A DNA stretch of 60,000 nt from Cryptomeria japonica (GCF_030272615.1 NC_081407.1:436700230-436760229), one strand, 5' to 3'; shown: positions 35,031 to 47,190, numbered from the stretch's first letter. The notes: generated from the sequence alone by a model not told the origin. Translations and numbers: made by a program.

Positions 35031-36550
35031 TGTTGGCAATTTAGCATTATAATAGACAATGAAGGATTGTTGACATTTCAATAAAGGATATTGAGAAGGT
35101 TGTTGATGATTATGGATACAACTGATTAAGGATGTCTACTGTCTTAATATTATTATTTTGTCATTGATGTCAAGAAATTGATTTTCTAATTCAGTATGAT
35201 GTTGCCATATCTTGAGAAATATGATTTGAAGAATATAAAGGTGTTGGTAAAAGACACAGAAAGTTTATGATGGATAAGGGGATGAATAAGGTATTCAATG
35301 GGTAACTATTACCGAGTCAGACAATGATGAGATCATGATGTTTAGATTGTTTCGACATCATACATATGATATAAATTGTAAGGTTAATACTATACTATGT
35401 TACCAAGAAAAGAACCTAGTCAGTAAACCCTAAGGTTATCACTATTGGTTAATGAAGGCGGAATGTCTACCGAGTGAAGTTTAGTATTTACCGAGTTATA
35501 ACCGAGTTGTAATCGAGCTGTAACAGAATGCATTAAATGTTTACATGCGTTATTTAATGAAGGAAGCTGATGAGCTGGAGTTGCTTAAATGATTGGTATG
35601 CCATAAATAAAGTTTGTTAAGAATCTATGGCAATGAAAGATCAACAGGAAGATCTACAGTTCAGATTGAACCGTAATACCCTAGCACAAGCTCCAAGAAA
35701 TGTATGCAAGTTCCAAGGTAAGGTAAAATGTTTTCAGACCGAAAGATGCATTGAACCTGGTCAAGTTTGAAGATCTGATGGCTATGATTGATCATGGGAA
35801 ATGTGATCAAGGAGATTAAGTGGTTAGCTAATTGTTTATAAATAGGGAACTGTTGATAAACAATGTATGTGGGCAAATGTATGCACAGGGGTGCTACATA
35901 GTGATTACTGAGCACTGAAGCTTGAAGACCTGTTTTGAATAACAAAGTATAGAGCCCGGTAGAGGGACAAGATAAGTCCTATGACTAGATTGTATAGAGT
36001 AAATAAGAATCTGCTTTAGCATTTTTAGATGTGAACTTGCAGATATGTTTTATTGCTGTTATTTTGTGAAGTAACAGAAAATCTCTTAACCGAGTGGACT
36101 TAACAGTCTTATTTGTAAAACCCTCTAACAAGGTGACATTCTGATTGAGTGTTTGAAATCCTTTAACAAGGTCACTTCTAACAAGGTGAAGATCCTAATA
36201 GATCTGAGGGAAATCCCTTAACCGGGTCACTCTAGCAATGTGTTTGTAATCTTTAACAGGATTTTCTTTTAACCGAGCATACTCTAGAAGAGTATATTTC
36301 TTAGTGGGTCCGAAATCCCATAGTGGTTTTTCCCTATTTGGGTTTCCACGTTAAATCTGGTGTTAAGAGGTTTATGATGTTTATATGCTTTTGAGTTTGC
36401 ATGATTAACAATTTTGGTTATATTACTAAAGTATATGTTACCGAGGTTGAATTTGATGTTTTTATGGAAGATTAAGTTTGTATGATTCACCCCCCCCTCT
36501 CATCTTGTTGGCTATTGGATCTGTACTTACATTTAGTATCATAACTATCA
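35031..36550 (+). repeat. Element A 3' LTR
   Basis: About 1520 bp, nearly identical to 28815-30357. TATA candidate TTTATAAATA is at 35835-35844. It ends ATAACTATCA followed by AGAAT. Confidence 0.95.
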
Positions 36551-37511
36551 AGAATACCCTATTAAGGGTTAAACCTTGTTAAAGGTTACCTTGTTAGAGG
36601 ATTTCAAGAACTCAATGGTTTTGAGTCACCCTATCAAAGGATTTATAGTAAGCCGGTTAAAGCTACCCTATTAAGGGATTTCCCAACTGTTGAAGTGGTT
36701 AGAGATCAACAGGTATTACAATGATCTAGTAATAGCACTCAATGCCAATGCAGATCCGCATTAGCTCCTCTTCACCTTCTGCACTTACACTCTCCAGGTA
36801 TCACTTCTCTCCTTTGGTTTGGCAAGAATCACGTATCACTTTACTTGGATACACACTCACAACTTTTGCCAACAACTTCAGAAAGAAACACAACATCGAC
36901 CTTATAGGAAACAAATAGGTCGATAGCATAAACGCTAAACCCTAAACCCTAAACTTGTTAGGTTAAGCAATTCAAATGGTTCAATCCTGACCGTTGAGCA
37001 CATTGCATTAAATGCAACAATCTTGAACCGATCTCAAGACGTTCTTCATTATTCATTTTCCACCGCTTTCATGGCGGTTGATAACCCATCACACGTTTTC
37101 ACTGTTTACAGACTTCACACATTCCTGAGGTAGATAGGAATAATCTCCTTCACGTGCACAAGGCTGACATGGCAACATGATCTGTTCTTTGTTATAATTA
37201 TAACTCATCACACAAAGTCACTGGTTGAGTCACAAAGGCTTGAAGCACTTCAATTGGAAACCTTGAAGTTGAGACTACCAAATGGTAGTTATACAAAGCT
37301 TCCATGTACCGGTTCCCATAACCACATGCCGGTTCACCTTGAACAAACACACCACTTCACTTTGGCACATATACTGATTCACAATGTTATACCGGTTCTC
37401 ACATATACCGGTTCTTGGTAACATACTAGTTCTCTCTTCTTTAGTATATTGACATCAATGACAATCATACAATATCATCATGTCCTCATACCAGTTAACA
37501 TAATGCCAACA
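36551..37511 (-). repeat. Element E 5' LTR, fragment right of element A
   Basis: Continues from 28814 and matches 15301-16265. It contains AAACCCTAAACCCTAAA at 36937-36953 and ends ATGCCAACA before the AATCA target copy. Confidence 0.92.
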
Positions 37512-37516
37512 AATCA

Positions 37517-38479
37517 TTCCAAGAAAATCATTTTGATCAATTATCAAATTTAATTTATTAAAAAATCCTAGTATATTTAATTAATTAATAAATTTGCCAT
37601 TTAATCATAAAAAAGGAATTAATTTATCACAAAAGAGGAATTAATCACAAAGCAAGAGTTAAATTGAAAATAAAATAAAACAATTGAATTGAGAGAAATC
37701 AAACTTGAGATATTATTTCTTTTTCTAAATTGAGATTAACTTGAAATCAGAAAAGCAAATAAAAAGAATTTAATTGCTTTCTCTAAAATTGGAACTCAAA
37801 GCTTTTGAGAAAAAGAACTTTAGTTGCATTGAAAAGACTCTTTTCTTGAATAAATCAAAAAGTTATCTATTTTTATCACAAATGCATGGAATTAATTAAA
37901 TCTTATTTCTAATGCAACTTGAACTTCTTATTTAAATGCATTTCAATTAAACTCTAACTGGAATCTATCTCAAGGTTAACTAGATCTGATTTCTCAATTA
38001 TTTCAATTAATCCTAAATTGTGCTTTTTCCTTGATCTCTCTTGCAATTCTCTATAAATTCAACCTTCAGCTCTCATTCAAAACACCCTGGAGATTTATTA
38101 TTATACACTTTTCGCTCTTGAGTCATTGAATATATTGTGCTTGCCTTTTGAGATTATTGCATCTTAGTTTAGCTTTTTGCATATTTAGTTTATTCATATT
38201 GCTTGAATCTTTCATCCATCTTGCATCCATTTAGCTTAATATCATGCTCATATATATTAAATCCTTCATCTTGGTGTAGTCTAGTCACTGGTATTGGTTA
38301 TACAAATCTGAGAGCAATCTTATACTCGCATCTTTTAGAAGGCAATTAGTCAATTAGTCAATTAGTCAATTTGTTAGGGTTTTCATATTCATGCTTATAT
38401 CTGTCCAACCATACATGTAATGACTTAATTGAAGTGTTTTTCTTGCAGCTTACAGACTTATTTCACTTTTTCACACACA
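37517..38479 (+). repeat. Element D 5' LTR, right fragment
   Basis: Matches the 3' LTR from about 53856 to 54836. A TATA candidate CTATAAAT is at 38051-38058 (54392-54399 in the 3' LTR). It ends in four CA repeats, against five in the 3' LTR. Confidence 0.92.
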
Positions 38480-39685
38480 TTTCTAGCACCAACCGTGTGG
38501 TAGAAGACTACTTCTTTTTCAAATTTTTGACTTTTCAGATTTTTTTCCATACAATTCTGTGTATTATTGTATGACATTTCCTATATGGTAGAATGACAAA
38601 CTTAAATTATCATACGATCCTGTACGAATTATCATACGAGTCGGTGAGAATTGTCGTACGATTTTGTATTTTTTTGGTTAAAAAGAAAGTTTCATTCTTT
38701 AGGTTTTCTGTTCAATTTTGATTACACTGACACTGACCTTGGTTGGTTATCTGTTTATCTGAAGAATTTTCACAACCTAATCAGTTTTTGCAGAACGCTT
38801 GTCAAAGACTATGCTTGTTGCACAAAGACAATATGACTACTGATTCATTGTCTTTGTAGGTTGCCTGAGGAGATTCGAGCAAACATTATGTATTCATTAA
38901 ATCATTTTTTTAGGCACCTAACTTGCTATTTGGTTAAAGAACAAATCTATATTTTGTGTTTTAATAAAATTATGAGAGGTAGGAGAGTATGCTCTTGTCT
39001 TTACAGTCAATCAGAAATCTAGACCCTTGAAGCATTTTCTTTAAGTTTGAGATTTGTACATCTTTAGTGGGCCTGCCCTCTCGAGGAGCTAATAACTCTA
39101 TAGCCATTACAGCCCGTGAGAGGGGAACAACCCAAGTGGGAATGGCTAAATGCCAAGTACTCCAACCCACTATAAAATAAATGTGATTTGATGAAAATCA
39201 AGTCAATGGCAGTGCTCAGGAATAGCTCTCCTCAATACCTTCAGGTATATTAAACCTTGGTTTTCAAGGCTAGGAGACCTTTTAATTGAGTTTATACCTT
39301 GACGCGCCAAACAAATCCCTTACTAGTTCCAATTAAAATTAGAAGCTACCCGATTCACCTCCGAAAAGCAAGGATAATCTTTGTGCAAGAGATAGTAACT
39401 CTCCCAAGATACTTGTCATTTCGTGCCCCCATTAGCATTTGGAGTCGGCTAATATGATGTTAAGAATCCATTGCATGAGACTCAACGACCGTATTCTGAT
39501 TAGCAATTGGGTCTATACCTGAGTCTACAAGCAAAGGTTTTCTTCTCTCACTAAATTTCGTAGGGTTTGCATGTTGTGATTGGAGTTATTATTCATATTA
39601 TGTGTTTTCTGTGTTTTCATCACTAAAACTAAAACTAGAATACCAAAACTGGAGAAAACAAGAAACAAGTCAGTGATCAAAAACT

Positions 39686-39850
39686 TTGTCCATGTCAAAA
39701 CTAGTCTATCTTAAGTTGAAGCTCTGTCCAAAACTAGTCTATCCTAGTCGAAACATTGTCCGTGTCAAAACTAGTCTATCCCAAGTCGAAACTATGTCTG
39801 TGTCAAAACTAGTCTATCCTAGTCAAAACTCAGTCCATCTCAAAATTGGT
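39686..39850 (+). repeat. Tandem repeats of 33-38 bp in element D leader
   Basis: The core CAAAACTAGTCTATC starts at 39696, 39729, 39766 and 39804, with a degraded fifth copy near 39824. Units alternate between AAGT and CCTAGT fillers. Confidence 0.85.
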
Positions 39851-40007
39851 CATACTCAGTTGTCATACTCAGTCATTGAAAACTCATGAATTAACCTTTG
39901 TCTAGACACTGTCATGTGAGTCCTCTGATTTATCGTCCTGCTTCATATTATGTCTCATACAAAATTCCATCAGTCCTAATAGTCTGTCATTTGAGCCTCC
40001 ATCTTGT

Positions 40008-40208
40008 GTCATACGAGCCCTGATTGTTTGTCGTTCGGTTCTAAGAATTGTCATTTCATCCTAAATTCTGTGTCATACGAGCCCTAATTGTCTGTCATCC
40101 GATTATGAGAATTGTTGTTTCATCCTGAATTCTATATCATACGAGCCCTGATTGTCTGTCGTCTGGTTCTGAGAATTGTCGTTTCATCCTGAATCCTGTG
40201 TCATACGA
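40008..40208 (+). repeat. Tandem repeats of exactly 64 bp in element D leader
   Basis: TCATACGAGCCC-type unit starts fall at 40008, 40072, 40136 and 40200, each 64 bp apart. Each unit ends GAATTGTCGTTTCATCCTGA or a variant. The last unit is partial. Confidence 0.88.
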
Positions 40209-40760
40209 TAAACCTTTGCATTTATCATTCTGTCATTCCAGACATACCCATCTATCATACAGTACTAGGCAGCAACTCGTACGAAACACTATTGTCATCG
40301 TCCTGAAGCTATTAAACTGTCGTCTGGTCCTGTAAAACCTATCGTATGGATCTCTGATTTTGTCAGCCCAGAATAGTCAAACTTGCCTAAAACAGTTTAC
40401 AATGAGCATAAAACTGGTTATCATCATCCTGAGCACAAACAAACCAAAACAGTGTACCTCTGCCATTTGTGTTGCATGATTTGGTCGATCATCTTTCAAC
40501 TAGTTCAATCAACTACTTATCAAACCTAAGTCACTTAGATAACGTCTTATACAAGATAGATCATTCTTGAAACCAGACTGAGTCTTAGTCACTTCTCTCG
40601 GATCAACTTAGATAAACGTCTTATACAGGATAGATCATTCCCGAAACCAGACTAAATCTTAGTTGCTTCTCTCAAATAATACGTTAACTAAACAACTAGC
40701 TCTGAATTTGATCTTGACTTCTACATCACAAACAACTTTAAGTCACACCAATCAATAAAA

Positions 40761-42511
40761 ATGCCTATTCAAACCAAGAGTTCTCATAAGAAAGATGCCA
40801 AAGGCAAAGGGCAACCATTTTCATATAAAGATAATCCATTTTATGAAGAGGATCCTCTGACTAATAAACCTTCATCATCAGAGATACCAGTTTATGATGA
40901 ACCTTTATCTCCCACTATACCTAGAACAAGACAAAATAACGAAGACAATCTCAATATTCATGATATCGACAATGATTCCTCATCAAGTGAATCTGAAGAC
41001 TCTGAACCTCTAGAAAAAGATATTCATAAATGTCAAAAGGATAAGGATTTCCAAAAAATGATGAAGGTTATCATGGCTAGAGAAAAATAAGACTATTTTC
41101 TAGAGCTAGCAAAATAAGGCGCCAAACTTCCTACTGGATATGACGTTCAGACTCTCATTACTAAAAAGGAAGAATCACCTATAATAATGGTACACAAACA
41201 ATTACAAGCCTTGTGGACTGAGATCACAAAACTGAAAAATAAGGGTAAGTCCCCAAAACAATATTCTCTGGAAACAATATGCCCTTTCCGTTTGACAAAA
41301 ATATATACATGCCTCCATTTGCTTCACAAGTTGAGATCCCAAAATTTGACAAATATGATGGTAACTCAGATCCCTAAGAACATATTAGAGAATTTTGTGC
41401 TTTATGTATAGAGTTCATGCACGATCAAACGTATCTCATGCCCCTTTTTCCGAGGAGTTTGGGAGGACAAGCTATGGAATGGTTCTCAAGTCTACCTAAG
41501 GGAATAATTTTTTTTGAAGAATTAATCCAACTATTTCTATAGCAATACTCCTATAACATTCAACGTCCCATTACTATGATCGGTCTTTGCAATACCAAAC
41601 ATAAAACATGGGAGCCTTTTCTCACTTTCCTCCAACGTTGGAGAAAGATGTTCTCTAGGTATTCACGACCTATTCTAGATTATGAGAAAATGGATATATT
41701 CGTCAACAATCTGATCCCTGAATTGAAATATAGTATCTAAATGCAAGTACACCCATCATTTAAAAAAATGGTAGATAATGCTATCCAAATGGAAGATGTG
41801 CTTATAAAGAAAGGAGACATCTCACCTTGGAAAGAAACACAACCAGGATCTAGCTCTAAAGAGAAGAATAAGTATTGGAAGTATGGCAAAGACAACAACA
41901 AGAACATTGTTAATGATGGAGTAGTAGACACTCTTAAAACTAACTCAAATCCCATGACATTCAACTTTGCTAGTGGCACACAAGCACTCAAAGTAGTTGA
42001 AACTACAACAAAAAATCCTCCAAAGAAAGCAAAAGAGTGGTTCAAAGAGAAACCTTGGCTTTCGAAACCTAGACGTGAATTCACTCCTCCGGAAGAATCA
42101 TAAGAATCTGCTTTCAAAACTCTATTAGGAAACAACTTGATAACGTTACCAAATAATTCTAGGCCATATGATCCGGAAGTCAAACCAAAATGGTGGAGAG
42201 AAAATGAATACTGTGACTACCATCGGAATAAAGGTCATAACACAAACAACTGCATGAAGCTCAAGTATGAGATTCAAGATCTCATAGACGCTGGTAAAAT
42301 TGTTGTTGGGAATCACCCAACAAATGCTGATCATAAAGCTTTTAAGGACCCCTTAACTATTTACGAACAAGGTGATTCCTCAAAGACAAAAGGAGGTGCC
42401 AAATTAAATTATGCTTATACAAGCAATGACAATGTCATCAACATGATTGAGTCTTCTCAACCTGAATATTGCAATGTGATTATAATCAAAGATAAACAAA
42501 ATGAATCATGA
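40761..42511 (+). pseudogene. Element D gag
   Basis: ATG at 40761 opens MPIQTKSSHKKDAKGKGQPF and an acidic Ser/Glu-rich N-terminus. A frameshift lies near 41270. The capsid-like Retrotrans_gag region follows with GGQAMEWFSSLPKGI near 41465-41510 and FLTFLQRWRKMFSRY near 41620. The C-terminal segment has KWWRENEYCDYHRNKGHNT with a CDYHRNKGHNTNNC pattern near 42211-42252, a zinc-knuckle-like motif typical of the Tat/Ogre group. Stops occur at 41088, 41116, 41374, 41539, 41738, 42101 and 42509. Many fall where Gln codons are usual. Confidence 0.85.
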
Positions 42512-44083
42512 TATGCACAGGCTATGACCCGTTCTCAAAAGAAAGTCACTCTCCAAGGAGCTAGTTCTTCAACACTTGCTCAAACAAACCTACCAACCTC
42601 GTCAAACAAACAAAAATAATCAACATTTGACAAATTTAAACAGCTAACTTCATCATCATCCTCTGGATATAGTGTTGTTGAATAGTTGAAAAGGACAAAT
42701 GCTCAAATATCCATCTTCGAATTGCTCAAAATATCTTCTGCTCATAAATAAATCTTGGACAAAGCATTGCTTGCCACTAATGTTCCAAAAGATTTAGACA
42801 TTGATCAGTTTCAGTCTATGGTGGGTCATCTAACTTCACCTCACTATTTGACCTTCTCTGAAGAAGACGACAACTCGCTAAATCATCCACATAACCAGCC
42901 ATTGCATATTGAAGCCATGATCCATAAACATAGAGTTAAATGTGTTTTGATAGATGGAGGCATGGGGTTGAATATCTGTACTTACAGTCTGCTTACACAA
43001 CTAGGATTTTTTGAAAATGTCATTGATCTGGCCAAGAAAATAACAATTAAAGCCTATGATGAAGAAGAAAGGACCTCTAAAGGTCTGGTATCATTACCAA
43101 TCAGGGTGGGACCTTTAGAAAGAGAGGTCATTTTCCAAGTACTTGATCTTCCTCTATCACACAATATCTTACTGGGCAGGCCGTGGATTCATGAAATGAA
43201 GGCAATTCTATCTACGTACCATCAATGCTTAAAATTTCCCTATAACAGAGTGGAAGTCAGTATTCATGCTGATACAAGTCTCCCCTGTAATGCATTGACA
43301 AAAGGTGCTGATACCTTTGTGCCTCATAATAGGGCAGCCTCTACAAATGAAAGTCCAGAAGCTCTGATGAAGGACTTAGAAAAGAAGTTGAAGACTACAA
43401 ATACTGGCATGGATGGATACAAGATAGAACCAGTACTTTCATTAGTCTCTCTTCCTCCATCACTGAAACAATTGAGCAAACCATCAGAGGCTATGAGAAC
43501 ATGGACTTCAACTCCGAATATCATATATGATGGTCTTTTTGTACAGTCTTCTACTTCCCCGATAGATGAAATAGAAGAGGATGTTGTTCTGAAGTGTCTT
43601 TTCAAGGAAGATAGTCAAAATGAGGAAGTACGACATTGTGAGATTTCCCCAACCCAATATGGTCCCGGCTACAAAATGATCAAACACATGGGATATTCAG
43701 GCACTGGTCCCCTGGGAAAACATCAAGAGGGTATTACTGAACCAATTCACCTGCAAACAAAATCTACAAATGATAAGGCTGGACTGGGATACAATCCAAA
43801 AAAGACATCAGACCAAAAACAGGATTCTAAGTCTAAATGGAAGAAAAGGATATCGCCTTCAACATCACAGGAAGTCAATGCTCAACAAACAAAAGTGGAG
43901 TGTAGAAAACAACAAGAGGAACTACCAATCAAGATAGAAGAAGCAATCAGTACTCAAGTTTTAATGGTATTAGCTACAACACTATGGGGAGTTGAAGTTC
44001 CAGAAGATATGAGAGACGAAGTAGAAAGAATCAGAGAATTGTTTGCACCACTGAAAGTTCCAGTCACATACACTGGTAGGTAG
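42512..44083 (+). pseudogene. Element D protease with adjoining G-patch-like segment
   Basis: Same frame as late gag. After stops near 42598, 42685 and 42749 the frame is open for 442 codons from 42755. The retropepsin region has VKCVLIDGGMGLNICT near 42942-42985 (DGG instead of DSG) and NILLGRPWIHEM near 43165. Residues 302-347 (43658-43795) read YGPGYKMIKHMGYSGTGPLG and end in GLGY, the spacing of a G-patch RNA-binding motif. A G-patch beside protease is known in some betaretroviruses; its role here is inference. Confidence 0.8.
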
Positions 44084-45274
44084 CAAGTAGACGATTCAGA
44101 AAATGACTCAAACAAGTATGAATGGGGTCCAGACCAACTCTCAGATACATCCAATACAAAAATTCCAGAAAAGTCTAGTGATATCACAAATGACACTCAA
44201 GAGAAGATGTGCTTAAAGCTAGAAAAGGAGATACATGAAATCAGACTAAAAAGACAAGCAAACTATGAACAAGGGCTGAAGGAAGGAAGAATACCAGAAA
44301 GTTTTTCATCTATTATATACCCCTCTAACAAAACAGAACAAATCAGGTATGGGACTACACAAGAAGAATTTGAAGCTACAGAAGCAGAACCAATCATTAG
44401 TCTAGAGGAAGTTGAATGGAGTAGACGACAGGGAGTCACAGAACCATCAAGATCATGTCAACAGGTGTGTTAGATACAAATGATAAATGAGACAAATCTT
44501 GAAGGAACTTGCAACAAAAAAGATGTTGGTGTAGATACCATACATATATTCACTCAACCACTTGAAGAAGACTCAGAAACTTCATCCGGTCACTCTAATG
44601 ACTCTGACAATAGTCCTATTTATGACAATATCTACTCAACATCAAACTCTCAATCCTCTGATGTAAATGGTGAGAATCTATCTACTGATCTTGTTACTGT
44701 TGAACCTCGATATGAAGTCAAGTTTGGTGTAGAGAATGATGCTACAAGTAGGTCTATTGGATTAGGTCAACTAAATATTAACGCACACTTTAATAATCAT
44801 GTTCTGACTCTTCCCAGTCTCGAGACATTTACGCAAGGTAGTCTTCTAGAACTCAACTTTTCAATTCGCAGTTATGATGACAATATCGTGAACTCCCTCG
44901 AACCTATCCACACTCTATCCTTGGTACATCCTGAATTAATTGACTATAGTCTACAAGACCAACCCATGAATGTACCTACTTTTGCCAATGACTATACGCT
45001 AGCCTATTACCTAAACACAGTTGAACCCATGTACTCTTCCACCAGCGAAGTGACTAAAATAGATATCAAGTATCTTAGTTGCAAAAATCAGAAAAATAAA
45101 AATAAAAGATGTGATGGCGAAAACCACATTGTGGCAGTGTCAGAATTTAAAAAAGAGAAAATAAAGGACGTACCTAAGGGTGAAAACCTCTCCAAGGCAC
45201 CTGAAGGTGAGATACTTGATATACTGCCAAGTCATTTCCAGGAGAGGTCTTCTATATTGATCGAGGCAACTTAG
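44084..45274 (+). pseudogene. Element D linker region between protease and RT, unknown
   Basis: The frame continues from the protease with stops at 44081, about 44204 and 44471, then is open for 264 codons (44480-45274). It begins with a helical segment KLEKEIHEIRLKRQANYEQG. A Ser/Asp-rich, low-complexity stretch and a Lys-rich end (KEKIKDVPKGENL) follow. No catalytic motif or known domain seen. A long acidic spacer here may be a cleaved or disordered region of the polyprotein. Confidence 0.6.
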
Positions 45275-46110
45275 CCAATGAACATTGGGAGTTAAGAGAC
45301 ATCACACATCATTCATGTAGCTCAATCACTATCAGTAGAAGAATTGAAAGATTTCACTCATCTCTTTTAAAAAAAGAAGATCAATTTTGCATGGATGTAC
45401 TCTGATATTCCAAGCCTGGATCCTGATCTTATCATGCACCATCTTTCTATCATACCAGGAGTTAAACCATACAAGCAAAACTCCATAAGATGCACCATCA
45501 CATGGCACTACAAGAAAAACTACTAAAAGTTGTATTTATTAGAGCTATAGACTATGCGGAATGGATTTCAAACATAGTACCTGTGTCAAAGGCAGACAAA
45601 TCTATTAGGGTTTGCACAGATTTCATAGATCTCAACAAAGCTTGTCCGAAGGATGACTTTTCATTACCAAACATTGATATAATAGTTGATATGACTGCTG
45701 GGTATGAGATGTACTCACTAATGGACTGATTCTTCGGCTATAATCAGATCAAAATAGCTCCTGGGGATCAAGAAAAGACAGCTTTCACCTATGCATGGGG
45801 AACCTTATGTTGGAACGTCATGCCATTTGGGCTAAAGAACACAGGAGCAACTTACCAAAGAGTAGCAACTACTATCTTTCATGATATGATGCATAAGAAT
45901 ATGGAAGATTATGTTGACGACACTCTAGTGAAGACTATGAAGAGATCCACGCATATTCAAGAGCTAGGCTCTAAACTAGATAGAATGGAAAAATTCAAAC
46001 TCCAGCTAAATCCAAAAAAGTGTGCATTTGGAGTGACATATGGTAAACTACTTGGCTACATCATTTAAAAGAAGGGAATCAAGGTTGATCCTGAGAAGGT
46101 CCAATCTATA
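45275..46110 (+). pseudogene. Element D reverse transcriptase
   Basis: The typical entry WMYSDIPSLDPDLIMHHL is in one frame near 45395-45450. A missing base near 45480 shifts it to the frame of KLHKMHHHMALQEKL. Then come SNIVPVSKADKSIRVCTDFI, DLNKACPKDDFSLPNID, MPFGLKNTGATYQR and the catalytic DYVDDTLVKT near 45910. TGA at 45727 and TAA at 46066 interrupt it. The gypsy RT order and wording match the Tat/Ogre group. Confidence 0.9.
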
Positions 46111-46740
46111 ATGGAAATGCCGCCTCCAAAGAACATCAGTCAAATGAGAAGTTTACAGGGACATCTCCAATCAATCAAATGCTTTATTTCTCAACTAGCA
46201 GATAAGGCTCAACTCTTCACAAAAGTATTAAGTAAAGGAGTAACCTACAACTGGGATCAAGAATGTGAACAAGACCTTCAACAAATCAAAGAGTACCTGT
46301 CCAATCCACCAATATTGATGCCACCAATTCAGGGTAAACCATTGATCTTATACATATCAACCACCGATTCATCATTGGGGGCACTTCTGGCACAACAAGA
46401 TGAAAATAAAAGAGAGAGCTATATATTACATCAGTAGAACATTGATGTCTTATGAAATGAACTACATGATAATAGAAAAAGCATGCTTGGCATTGGTCTT
46501 TGCATCACAAAAATTGAGACACTACATGTTGGCACATTCCATCAAGCTAGTAGCTAAGATTGATCTCCTCAAGTATCTTCTCAACAAAGAAACACTCACC
46601 GGAAGATTGGCAAAATGGGTCATGGTTCTTACAGAGTTTGATATTGAATATGTGGAACGCAAAGTCATCAAGGAACAAGTGATTGTAGATCAACTTGTTG
46701 AGGCTCCACTTGAAGACACTCAGCCGCTGCATATAGAGTT
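46111..46740 (+). pseudogene. Element D RNase H (first, gypsy-type)
   Basis: Follows RT via the tether motif MPPPKNISQMRSLQGHLQSI. The domain begins PLILYISTTDSSLGALLAQQ near 46335. A frameshift at about 46410-46430 moves the rest (AIYYISRTLMSYEMNYMIIE, KACLALVFASQKLRHYM) into the next frame. It ends FDIEYVERKVI. Confidence 0.85.
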
Positions 46741-47190
46741 TCCAGATGAATCAATAATGCACCTTACTCAACAATCCTGGAAGATGTTCTTTGATGGGTC
46801 TTTCACTCACAATGGTTCTGGTGTTGGAATACTTTTTATTAATCCTCAAAAGTATTTAATCCCGAAGGCTTATAAGATTATTTTCCCTTGTACAAACAAC
46901 ATTGCAGAGTATGAAGCTCTGGTAAACGGGATCAAATGGGCTATCGAATGGAAGGTTCTAGAATTACACATCTATGGAGATTCTCAGCTAATCATCAATC
47001 AAATAAATAATACTAATCAAACTCGAGATGAGAAACTAATGCCTTATAAGAGAATGGTTGATGATCTCAAGAAATATTTTACTTTTGTATCATTCCAGCA
47101 AATTCCCAGATCAGCAAACAGAGCAACAGATGCTATGGCCACCTTGGCATCCATACTAGAGTTACAAGAGTCTAATTTTTGCTTTGAATT
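46741..47190 (+). pseudogene. Element D second RNase H (archaeal-type, aRNH)
   Basis: A complete second RNase H: MFFDGSFTHNGSGVGILF (Asp), NNIAEYEALVNGIKWA (Glu), LHIYGDSQLIINQI (Asp) and ANRATDAMATLAS (Asp). All four catalytic residues are present and the stretch has no stop. Dual RNase H is a known mark of the Tat/Ogre lineage. Confidence 0.88.

Larger units (their letters stand above)
28815..36550 (+). mobile_element. Element A: Ty1/copia (Sirevirus-like), plus strand, youngest of the nest
   Basis: LTRs are 28815-30357 and 35031-36550, starting TGTTGGCAATTT and ending ATAACTATCA. AGAAT flanks both ends (28810-28814 and 36551-36555). The empty site is readable in the other LTR of element E at 15297-15311. 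The LTRs differ at only about two positions in the first 230 bases by eye. A perfect TGGTATCAGAGC primer site is at 30360-30371 and the polypurine tract abuts the 3' LTR. One frame, 30422-34606, holds gag to RNase H with seven internal stops and no frameshift. Confidence 0.96.
14770..37511 (-). mobile_element. Element E: Ty1/copia (Sirevirus-like), hosting elements A and F
   Basis: LTRs are 14770-16265 (3') and 28279-28814 plus 36551-37511 (5', split by element A). AATCA flanks both ends (14765-14769 and 37512-37516). The intact 3' LTR of element D carries the uninterrupted site near 53850. The polyprotein reads leftwards from 28207 to 26548, then continues at 18951-16509 across element F in the same frame. 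Own length is about 7.4 kb. The LTR pair shows roughly a dozen differences in the first 200 bases by eye, more than A or F, which agrees with its being the older host. Confidence 0.93.
38480..40760 (+). other. Element D 5' untranslated leader
   Basis: 2.3 kb without a convincing ORF. No clear primer site was found: TGGTAGAAGACTAC at 38497 is the only nearby sequence starting with TGG. The leader holds two tandem-repeat blocks (39686-39850 and 40008-40208) and many scattered TCATACGA/TCGTACGA motifs from 38565 on. Confidence 0.6.

Noticed and set aside
36937-36953. Interstitial telomere repeat
   Set aside because: Only two to three AAACCCT units, repeated at the same LTR position in several elements, so it is an LTR motif and not a telomere remnant.
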